In this document: positions 25,356 through 33,918 of the stretch, in pieces
Layout: every line of letters starts with the position of its first letter
Numbering within the stretch: the stretch's first letter is position 1
Assembly: GCF_021474405.1 (NCBI RefSeq)
Contig: NZ_JAKEIO010000071.1
Span: 1 to 37,188 of the forward strand
Length of the DNA: 37,188 bases
Reading direction: 5' to 3'
Source of the DNA: [Streptosporangium] indianense
GTDB taxonomy: Bacteria; Actinomycetota; Actinomycetes; Streptomycetales; Streptomycetaceae
Made by a program: the position numbers and the translations under genes
Notes under the pieces: model-generated
Told to the model about the DNA's origin: nothing
Database searches by the model: none
The model's input: only the letters and a program-made list of their open reading frames with translations

Positions 25356-26764
25356 GCTCGGTCCCCTTCCTTGAGCGCCGTGAGGCCGTTCCTGCCCCGT
25401 GCGGGCCGGTCGTGCAACAGGTCGAGCGTGAGCGCGGCGGTCCAGCCGAAACCGGTGACGCCGCAGGCCTGCGCCGTGTACGGGTCGACGTACTCCGCGA
25501 AGCCGGAGGCGCCGGCGGTGTGCAGCATGCCCTTGCGCAGGGCGTCGGCCCGGCCCCGCTCGCCGTGCAGCCGAAGACCCTGCTCCAGCAGCCAGTTGGT
25601 GTTGAACCAGGCCGGGCCGCGCCAGTAGCGGTGCGGGTCGAAGGCCTCACCGAGCAGGTCGTAGCTCGGGACCAGGCGGGTCGTGCCGCCGAGGCCGAAG
25701 TGCGGGCCGCAGACCGTGCGGACCAGGGTGGCCACGAGGTCACGCGGCAGGGCGGGCAGCAGCAGCGGGACGAGCCCGGAGACGCCCCGCTCGGGAATCG
25801 GCTCACCGGCGCGCACGTCCCGGCACAGGAACATCCCCGCCGCCGGCTCCCACAGCCGCTCCACGAGCGTGGCGGTCAGGCGCTCGGCGCGGTCCGGCCG
25901 GGCCGGGTCGGCCGCGCCCAGCTCCCGTGCGATCCGGTCCAGGGCGTACTCGGAGGCGATGAGCAGGGCGTTGAACGCCGGGTCCTCGACCACGAAGTCA
26001 CCTGCCCCGTCGGCGTATCCGCCGTCCCGGTAGTCGGCCGCCAGTCGCACGTACCGCCCGTAGTCCAGATCCGTCGGCCGGTCCTCGGGGAGGCCGTGGT
26101 CGAGGTCGGCGCGCCGGAAGGAGCGGGCCGGGGCGGGCGTGACACGGGACAACGGGCGGTCCCAGCAGGGGCTGTTGTCCATACCCTGTTCCCAGGGGTG
26201 CACGACGGACACGAGGCCGCCCCCGCCGAGGTCGCGCCGGTGCAGGAGATAGTCGTGCCAGGCGGCCAGTCGGGGGTACGCCCGGGTGAGGAAGCCGCGC
26301 GCCCTGGACAGGCCCGGGTCGGCGAGGTGCACCAGCCACGCGGCCAGGGCGTGGACCGGTGGCTGCACGATCCCGGAGGTCTCCACACCGCGCGGGGCAC
26401 CGGCGGCGCGCCCGGCGGCCGAGGAGCGCCAGAAGTCGGGGCTCGGGAAGTACGCGTCGAGCGGGACGGAGGGGTTGAAGACGATGTGGGGGATCCGCCC
26501 GTCCGCCCACTGGGCCGCCAGCAGCGTCTCCAGCTCCGTCTGCGCCCGTAACGGTGACAGGTGCCGGAGGCCGATCGCGATGAACGCCGAGTCCCACGAC
26601 CACTGGTGCGGATACAGGCTGCGCGAGGGCACCGTCGACGCCCCCGTCCAGCCGGCCTCCAGCACGGCGGCGGCCCTGGTGTGCAGGGGCGGCGCGGTGC
26701 CGGGCGGTTCGTATGCAACGGTGCGTCCTGGGGGACGTGAGGCGCGTTGGGCGGTGCGGTCCAC
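25352..26764 (-). CDS. GH63-like (alpha/alpha)6 glycoside hydrolase
   Basis: A 470-residue cytoplasmic hydrolase of the trehalase/GH63 type, near the mannosylglycerate/glucosylglycerate hydrolase group. Key blocks: YPHQWSWDSAFIAIGLRHL (Asp58), GRIPHIVFNP, HPWEQGMDNSPCWD (Asp196, probable acid), and GPAWFNTNWLLEQGL near the C-terminus with the downstream Glu region. GTG start at 26764 follows GGAGAGC. First gene of a two-gene unit, overlapping the debranching-like gene (ATGA at 25352-25355). Its promoter region is shared with the divergent ROK repressor, which is its likely regulator. Substrate is an inference: a small alpha-glucoside or glucosylglycerate-like compound. Confidence 0.85.
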   Translation of the reverse strand: MDRTAQRASRPPGRTVAYEPPGTAPPLHTRAAAVLEAGWTGASTVPSRSLYPHQWSWDSAFIAIGLRHLSPLRAQTELETLLAAQWADGRIPHIVFNPSVPLDAYFPSPDFWRSSAAGRAAGAPRGVETSGIVQPPVHALAAWLVHLADPGLSRARGFLTRAYPRLAAWHDYLLHRRDLGGGGLVSVVHPWEQGMDNSPCWDRPLSRVTPAPARSFRRADLDHGLPEDRPTDLDYGRYVRLAADYRDGGYADGAGDFVVEDPAFNALLIASEYALDRIARELGAADPARPDRAERLTATLVERLWEPAAGMFLCRDVRAGEPIPERGVSGLVPLLLPALPRDLVATLVRTVCGPHFGLGGTTRLVPSYDLLGEAFDPHRYWRGPAWFNTNWLLEQGLRLHGERGRADALRKGMLHTAGASGFAEYVDPYTAQACGVTGFGWTAALTLDLLHDRPARGRNGLTALKEGDRA

Positions 26765-26787
26765 TCGGGGCTCTCCGAAAAGACGTT

Positions 26788-26806
26788 CAGCCGACCGGTT
26801 CGGCTG
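26788..26806. promoter_or_regulatory. 19-bp imperfect palindrome, candidate ROK operator
   Basis: CAGCCGA (26788-26794) and TCGGCTG (26800-26806) are perfect 7-bp arms around CCGGT. It lies 24 bp before the GH63-like start in the 121-bp divergent region with the ROK gene. The neighbouring segment 26821-26880 is unusually AT-rich and should hold both promoters. Confidence 0.5.
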
Positions 26807-26885
26807 CGGCTACCGTGGGGTTACGTCTATTTAACACGCAAAACCCACTATGTAAGGCAAGGTTGGGAAACACAAGGGGGTGTGC

Positions 26886-28112
26886 ATGACCGGACAGGCC
26901 GGAAGAACCGGACGAGGTGCGGGACAGGCGAGCGCCGGCGATCTGCTCGAACTGGTGCGCAGTCGCCGCGCCGTGACCCGCGGTGCGCTGCAACAGGCCA
27001 CCGGACTGTCCCGGGCGACCGTCGGGCAGCGGCTGGACCGGCTCTTCCGCGCGGGCTGGCTGCGCGAGGGGGCCGGGGGGCCGGTGGACTCGCCGCTGGG
27101 CGGGCGGCCCTCCATCACGCTGGAGTTCGACGACGAACACGCGGTGGTCCTCGCCGGCGACCTCGACACCCGGCACGCCAGGGCGGCCGTGCTGTCGCTG
27201 AGCGGCGAGATCCTCGCCGAGCACTCGGGCACCCTCGTCATCGAGGACGGGCCGGACGCCGTCCTCGGCGAACTCGGCCGCTGGTTCGCCGAGTTGCTGG
27301 AGAAGACCGGGTGTGGGGCCGCGGCGGTCTGCGGGGTCGGGCTCGCGGTGCCCGGCCCGGTCGACACCGACACCGGCCGCGTGGTCCAGCCGCCGATCAT
27401 GCCGGGCTGGGACGGCTACGACATAACGGGCCGGCTGGCCCGGGCGCTCGCCGAGCACGCGGGGGCCGCCGGGGTGCCGGTGCTGGTGGACAACGACGCC
27501 AACCTCATGGCGTACGGCGAACAGCGCGCCGGCTACCCCGACTGCTCCGCCTTCGTGCTGGTGAAGGTCTCCACCGGCATCGGCGCCGGGGTCGTGGTGG
27601 ACGGCGCGCTGTTCCGGGGCGTCGACGGCGGCGCCGGCGACATCGGGCACATCCGGGTGCCGGAGGGCGCCGAGACGCTGTGCCGCTGTGGCGCGTACGG
27701 CTGCCTGGCCGCCGTCGCGAGCGGTGGCGCGGTGGCGCGGCGGCTGGCGGAGTCCGGGGTGCCGGCGGCCTCCGGCTCGGACGTGCGCGACCTGCTGGCG
27801 GCCGGGCACCCGGAGGCGGTCGGACTCGCCCGTCAGGCGGGGCGCCGGGTCGGGGACGTTCTCGCGACCGTCGTGACCCTGCTCAACCCCGGCGTGCTGA
27901 TGATCGCCGGGGATCTGGCCGGAACTCCCTTCCTGACAGGTGTGCGCGAGCTGCTGTACCAGCGGGCGCTGCCCCGCTCCACAGCGCACCTGGACGTGGT
28001 GACCGCACGGCTGGGCGAGCGGGCCGCGCTGGTCGGAGCCGGTGCGATGGTCGTGGAGCACCTCTACGCGCCCGAGCGGGTGGAGGAGCGGCTGCGCGCG
28101 CTGGGGGTGTGA
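26886..28112 (+). CDS. ROK family transcriptional repressor
   Basis: A 408-residue sugar-sensing regulator. The N-terminal winged helix (about residues 17-70) reads AGDLLELVRSRRAVTRGALQQATGLSRATVGQRLDRLFRAGWLRE. The ROK domain follows: VLAGDLDTRHARAAV in place of the kinase DxGxT phosphate loop, LAVPGPVDTDTGRVV, LVDNDANLMAYGE (sugar site), GIGAGVVVDG, GAGDIGHI (sugar-binding Glu/His loop) and the zinc motif CRCGAYGC (residues 266-273). The degenerate phosphate loop fits a repressor with no kinase activity. The Glu normally right after the zinc motif is Ala here. ATG 26886 follows AGGGGG. Probably represses the divergent GH63/debranching unit until its sugar ligand appears. Confidence 0.9.
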   Translation: MTGQAGRTGRGAGQASAGDLLELVRSRRAVTRGALQQATGLSRATVGQRLDRLFRAGWLREGAGGPVDSPLGGRPSITLEFDDEHAVVLAGDLDTRHARAAVLSLSGEILAEHSGTLVIEDGPDAVLGELGRWFAELLEKTGCGAAAVCGVGLAVPGPVDTDTGRVVQPPIMPGWDGYDITGRLARALAEHAGAAGVPVLVDNDANLMAYGEQRAGYPDCSAFVLVKVSTGIGAGVVVDGALFRGVDGGAGDIGHIRVPEGAETLCRCGAYGCLAAVASGGAVARRLAESGVPAASGSDVRDLLAAGHPEAVGLARQAGRRVGDVLATVVTLLNPGVLMIAGDLAGTPFLTGVRELLYQRALPRSTAHLDVVTARLGERAALVGAGAMVVEHLYAPERVEERLRALGV

Positions 28113-28201
28113 CGGCGGCGTTTCGGTCCCGAGTCACGTCCGCATGGTGAAATCCGTGCGGCTGTGGCAGCGTGATTCTCGCCACCCCTGATAAGGGTTG
28201 C

Positions 28202-28315
28202 GCTCAGATGAGCGGATCTTGAGCGGCTGCACTTCTCCAAAGGGTGGCACTGAGTGCCACCCTTTGATCGTTCATCGAGCGAAATCAAGTGTGCGGAAAC
28301 TCCGCTCATATGAGC
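28202..28315. promoter_or_regulatory. Twin palindromes GCTCA[G/T]ATGAGC flanking a terminator
   Basis: GCTCAGATGAGC (28202-28213) and the perfect 12-bp palindrome GCTCATATGAGC (28304-28315) differ at one base and lie 102 bp apart, on either side of the hairpin at 28239-28265. GAGCGG half-sites recur at 28211-28216 and 28221-28226. The region precedes ppdK and could bind one dimeric regulator at two sites with looping. Together with 28113-28518 it forms a 406-bp gap with no gene. Confidence 0.65.
28239..28265 (+). terminator. Terminator after the ROK gene
   Basis: Perfect 12-bp arms AAAGGGTGGCAC (28239-28250) and GTGCCACCCTTT (28254-28265) with a 3-nt loop (TGA), 126 nt after the ROK stop. 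One of the strongest hairpins in the window; the T-run in the right arm helps termination rightward and the symmetry allows leftward as well. Confidence 0.85.
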
Positions 28316-28444
28316 ACTCAGAGAGCTTCAGAGAGGTTCTTGCGTTCAAGAAGTGAAAACATGCGGCTGCGATCACTTGCTCAGCCTTGACTTTCGATCC
28401 GCTGGCGGACGAGTGGTTACAGGCGCATGACGCACGAGTGGACG

Positions 28445-28473
28445 TACCCAGACGCCTTTGATCTGGGTATGTT
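28445..28473 (+). promoter_or_regulatory. ppdK promoter region with 8-bp inverted repeat
   Basis: TACCCAGA (28445-28452) and TCTGGGTA (28462-28469) are perfect inverted repeats with a 9-bp spacer. The right arm overlaps TATGTT (28468-28473), a possible -10 box, which would give a leader of about 40 nt to the ppdK GTG. A regulator bound there, or RNA folding, would control ppdK; no firm -35 box is seen. Confidence 0.5.
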
Positions 28474-28518
28474 CCTGGCCGTCAGGGCAGCCACCGCGTC
28501 CTCGAGGAGTCGAGACCC

Positions 28519-31266
<2,748 letters not shown>

Positions 31267-31353
31267 ACCCGTGGCCCGTGCGGGCCGCGCAAGGACCCGG
31301 AGCCGTCGGCGGTCCCCGACCCTCACCGATCGCGGCGGCTCCGGAGCACGAGA

Positions 31354-31391
31354 CGAAGGGGCGGCACCTGTGCGGAGGTGCCGCCCCTTCG
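31354..31391 (+). terminator. ppdK terminator
   Basis: Perfect 16-bp arms: CGAAGGGGCGGCACCT (31354-31369) and AGGTGCCGCCCCTTCG (31376-31391), loop GTGCGG, 87 nt past the ppdK stop. A weaker outer hairpin (CCGGAGCCG at 31297, CGGCTCCGG at 31336) precedes it. Confidence 0.88.
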
Positions 31392-31418
31392 GCGTCCCCG
31401 GTTGCCCGGGAGGCCCTG

Positions 31419-31510
31419 CGCCTGTCGCGGAGGCTCCCGGCCCGGGGGAGAGGCCCTTCGCCTGTCGCGGAAGCTCCCCGGCCCGGGGGAAGCCCTGCGC
31501 CTGTCGCGGA
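31419..31510. repeat. About 40-bp degenerate tandem repeat, three copies
   Basis: CGCCTGTCGCGGA recurs at 31419-31431, 31459-31471 and 31498-31510 (periods 40 and 39 bp). Between copies lies GCTCCCCGGCCCGGGGGA-like sequence that can form its own hairpins. A more diverged fourth unit (CCCCTGTCCGGGGAG) starts near 31522. It fills the gap between the ppdK terminator and the convergent Nudix stop; no gene is present. Confidence 0.8.
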
Positions 31511-31544
31511 AGCCCGCCCTTCCCCTGTCCGGGGAGCCCCTCGC

Positions 31545-32063
31545 CTAGCCGGGGAGTCCTTCCCGCAGGCACACGACGGTGCCGGTCCGGGCCGCGGTCA
31601 GCAGGGCGGTGAGCGTGGGCAGCCCGGTCGCCAGCGGGGTGGATTCCAGGTCGGCGAGGGCGAAGAAGCCGTGGTGGTCGTGCTCCGAGCTGCGCCGGAC
31701 CGGCTGCCCGGCCGGGAGCCGGCCGCCGTGGAAGTAGAAGTCGATCACCGGCCCCGTCTCCAGCACATCGGCCCGGTGGTCGTACCCGAGGAACCGCAGG
31801 TCCTGCTCCAGGGCGATCCCGGTCTCCTCGTGCAGCTCCCGGCGCGCCGCCCCGACGGGGTCCTCACCCTGGTCCAGCATGCCGCCCGGCAGCCCCCAGA
31901 GCCCCGCGGCGGGCAGGCCCCGGGCGTAGCGCAACAGCAGGATCCGGTCCTCGTCGTCGAGCAGCAGGACGCAGGACGCGACGATGGTCTGCGGCAGTGT
32001 CTTGACCCACTCGGCACGGGGCAGCACACCCGGCGCGTTCGGGACGGGCACGGTCGTGTCCAC
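31545..32063 (-). CDS. Nudix hydrolase
   Basis: A 172-residue hydrolase of nucleoside-diphosphate-linked compounds. The Nudix box is intact at residues 61-83 (GGMLDQGEDPVGAARREL followed by HEETGI), with Glu76, Glu79 and Glu80 as magnesium ligands. N-terminal strand ASCVLLLDDEDRILLLRYARG precedes WGLPGG. The C-terminal third (IDFYFHGGRLPAGQ, HGFFALADLES) resembles ADP-ribose/NDP-sugar or housecleaning Nudix enzymes, but the substrate cannot be assigned. GTG start at 32063 follows GGAAGGA with 8-nt spacing. Transcribed leftward, its stop faces the ppdK unit across the 40-bp repeats. Confidence 0.9.
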   Translation of the reverse strand: MDTTVPVPNAPGVLPRAEWVKTLPQTIVASCVLLLDDEDRILLLRYARGLPAAGLWGLPGGMLDQGEDPVGAARRELHEETGIALEQDLRFLGYDHRADVLETGPVIDFYFHGGRLPAGQPVRRSSEHDHHGFFALADLESTPLATGLPTLTALLTAARTGTVVCLREGLPG

Positions 32064-32121
32064 GGTGATGTTCCTTCCGTCGGCTGGACAGCCCGCTGCG
32101 AACTGCCCAACCGGTGGAACG

Positions 32122-32155
32122 GCCGTGCCCGCCGATGGTCACCGGCGGGCACGGC
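32122..32155 (-). terminator. Terminator directly after the Excalibur reading frame
   Basis: Perfect 13-bp arms GCCGTGCCCGCCG (32122-32134) and CGGCGGGCACGGC (32143-32155) with an 8-nt loop. It begins at the base next to the Excalibur stop codon (32156-32158) and about 170 bp beyond the PhoX stop, so the transcription unit includes the Excalibur segment. Confidence 0.88.
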
Positions 32156-32326
32156 TCAGGTGTCGCAGGCGACCCCGTCGCCGTCCCGGTCCAGGTGGGA
32201 GGCATACCCGGGCTCACCCCGGTGGATGGGGGCGGCGCCGGTGGCACGGACCTCGCTGCAGTTGCCGTAGGACACGTCCGCGCCGCCCCCTGAGCCGCCG
32301 GAGCCACCGTCGCCGGATCCGTCGGC
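32156..32326 (-). pseudogene. Gly-rich linker plus Excalibur domain, out of frame with PhoX gene
   Basis: Directly after the PhoX-like stop, in the frame reached by a -1 shift, come a Gly/Ser linker (DGSGDGGSGGSGGGADV) and a complete Excalibur calcium-binding domain: YGNCSEVRATGAAPIHRGEP then GYASHLDRDGDGVACDT, with the DxDxDG calcium loop and the two conserved Cys. Coding-like third positions and the family pattern show it is real coding sequence. There is no usable start or signal peptide for a separate secreted protein (one GTG at the domain edge would yield 39 residues without export signal). Most likely a C-terminal domain severed by a frameshift or by a sequencing indel. Alternatives: programmed shift (no slippery heptamer seen) or a leaderless-type mini-gene. 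Confidence 0.7.
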
Positions 32327-33483
32327 TACGAGCGGAACGGGCCCGTCACCTCGTAGGTGATGCCGCCCGAGGAACTGCCGGTGGTGCCGCGCTGGCTGGA
32401 GAAGTACAGGCGGGTGCCGTCCGGGGAGAAGGCCGGGCCGGTGATCTCCGAGGCGGACTGGCCGTCGATGCGCAGGAACGAGGCGACGACGTCGTCCGGG
32501 GTGATCACGCAGATCTCCATGTTGCCGCCGTCCTCGGCGACGAACAGGTCGCCGGAGGAGGTGCCGGTGATGTTGTCGACGCCGGTGAGGGGGGCCGTGC
32601 CGTTGACGAGGGAATCGTCGTAGGCGAGTTCGTAGGTGTTGTTCTGGAGGTTGAGCTGCCAGACGCGGTTGTCGCCCTTGGTGGTGAACCAGACGGTGTC
32701 GTTCGCGTAGTGGCAGCCCTCGCCGCCGTTGAATGACTTGGAACCGGAGACCTGGGAGCGGGTGGCCGTGGGGGAGCCGTCCGGGTCGGGGATGTCGGTC
32801 CAGGTGAAGGAGCCGCTGGTGGCGCTGCCCGCGACCATCACCTGCAGGGTGCCGGAGGACAGGTTGCCCCACGTCGTCGGGATGAAGCGGTAGAAGCGGC
32901 CGTTGGTCTCGTCCTCGGTCAGGTAGATCACCTTGCGCACCGGGTCGGCGGCCGCCGCCTCGTGTTTGAAACGGCCCATCGCCGCGCGCTGCACCGCCGC
33001 GTTGACGCCCCACGGGTCCGTCTCGTAGACGTAACCCCGGTCCACCTCCTCGCAGGACAGCCAGGTGTTCCACGGCGTCCTGCCGCCGGCGCAGTTCTGC
33101 CGGGTGTTGGACAGGATGCGGTACGCGCCGGTGATCGCGCCCGTCGAGGAGAACTTCACCGCGCTCGCGCCGCCCGAGGGGTTGATCTCGGAGTTGGAGA
33201 CGTAGATCCAGCCCGAGCCGTCGGCGTAACAGGCGCCGCCGTCCGGGGCGTTGTGCCAGGTGTACGTAGTGGTTCCGACCCGCTGGCCCGACCGGGCGAC
33301 GACCCGGCTCGTGAAGCCGCCGGGGAGTCTGATGCCGTTGGCGTCCGGGGAGCCCAGCGCCCCGTAGGGGCCGGCGCCGGGTTGGGCCGGGGCCGCGTAC
33401 GCGGCGCCGCGCCACAGGGTTCCGCCCAGAGCGGCCGTTGTGCCGCCGAGGACGGCCGCACGCAGAAGGCTACGACGTTCCAC
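32326..33483 (-). CDS. PhoX/DUF839 family protein, Tat-exported
   Basis: A 385-residue protein with a twin-arginine signal (ERRSLLRAAVLGGTTAALGG, then AYAAPA). The mature part is a beta-propeller of the PhoX type, whose characterised members are calcium/iron alkaline phosphatases. Landmarks: ADGSGWIYVSNSEINP, NCAGGRTPWNTWLSCEE (conserved metal-centre block), FKHEAAAADP, YLTEDETNGRFYRFIP, GGEGCHYANDTVWFTTKGDN, FVAEDGGNMEICVITPD and FSPDGTRLYFSSQRG. GTG 33483 is chosen: GGAG lies 5 nt upstream and it precedes the Tat motif. Enzyme activity is unproven for this subgroup. The stop at 32326 precedes a linker and Excalibur domain in another frame, so the C-terminus may be truncated relative to the ancestor. 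Confidence 0.85.
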   Translation of the reverse strand: MERRSLLRAAVLGGTTAALGGTLWRGAAYAAPAQPGAGPYGALGSPDANGIRLPGGFTSRVVARSGQRVGTTTYTWHNAPDGGACYADGSGWIYVSNSEINPSGGASAVKFSSTGAITGAYRILSNTRQNCAGGRTPWNTWLSCEEVDRGYVYETDPWGVNAAVQRAAMGRFKHEAAAADPVRKVIYLTEDETNGRFYRFIPTTWGNLSSGTLQVMVAGSATSGSFTWTDIPDPDGSPTATRSQVSGSKSFNGGEGCHYANDTVWFTTKGDNRVWQLNLQNNTYELAYDDSLVNGTAPLTGVDNITGTSSGDLFVAEDGGNMEICVITPDDVVASFLRIDGQSASEITGPAFSPDGTRLYFSSQRGTTGSSSGGITYEVTGPFRS

Positions 33484-33660
33484 TCTCACTCCAGAGGTGG
33501 CGTACCGCCCCGCCGCCGGTCGACGGCAGGGTCGTGCGTGGGGGGAGGCGCACAGGACGCTAGGGGTGCCGGGTGGACGGAGCGTGGCCAACTGGTGGCC
33601 GCGGGGCGGCATGCCGGGTGCCGCCGCCTGTCCGCCCGCGCCACGGCGGTCCGACCGGGC

Positions 33661-33857
33661 CTAGTGCTGCGGCAGGCAACGTTCGCCCCGTCGCGACGCC
33701 CGGCACGCCCTCTCGCAGCACCGGCCGAAAGCCCAAGTACGTCCAGTACGAGGGCTTCCGGCCGGCACTCCCCCAAGCTCTTCGAGCAGGGGGCACCCCC
33801 AGAGCACGCACCGGACGCCGCTCCTTCACGGGCAAACGTTGCCTGCCGCGGCACTAG
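33661..33857. mobile_element. 197-bp fold-back, MITE-like element
   Basis: Left end CTAGTGCTGCGGCAGGCAAC and right end (read on the other strand) CTAGTGCCGCGGCAGGCAAC match at 19 of 20 positions, continuing through GTT and on into GCCC with one mismatch, so the terminal inverted repeats are about 27 bp. Complementarity continues inward with mismatches (left GCGACGCCCGG, right counterpart GCGGCGTCCGG). The centre holds a second hairpin (GGCCGAAAGCCC near 33722 with GGGCTTCCGGCC near 33751) and CTCCCCCAAGCTC / GAGCAGGGGG. No transposase. I recall similar segments dispersed in other streptomycetes. It sits in the 420-bp gap between the PhoX gene and the kinase stop; the rest of that gap shows nothing. 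Confidence 0.8.
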
Positions 33858-33890
33858 TCGTCGGGGGCGCCCTGGCGTGGTGGGGAGCGC

Positions 33891-33918
33891 GCACTGCCGG
33901 CGGTCACGCCGGCAGTGC
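33891..33918 (-). terminator. Hairpin with the kinase stop codon in its loop
   Basis: Perfect 12-bp arms GCACTGCCGGCG (33891-33902) and CGCCGGCAGTGC (33907-33918) enclose a 4-nt loop that contains the TGA of the sensor kinase (33904-33906). The right arm is the coding sequence for the last residues (ALPA). Likely the terminator of the two-component operon. Confidence 0.85.

Noticed and set aside
32156..32326. Programmed -1 frameshift joining PhoX and Excalibur
   Set aside because: No X-XXY-YYZ slippery heptamer precedes the stop (the codons are CCG TTC CGC TCG TAG); kept only as a weak alternative.
33560..33857. Short open frames in and around the fold-back element (e.g. containing GRKPSYWTYLGFRP)
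   Set aside because: They arise from the repeat itself; similar peptides are typical mis-annotations of this kind of element.
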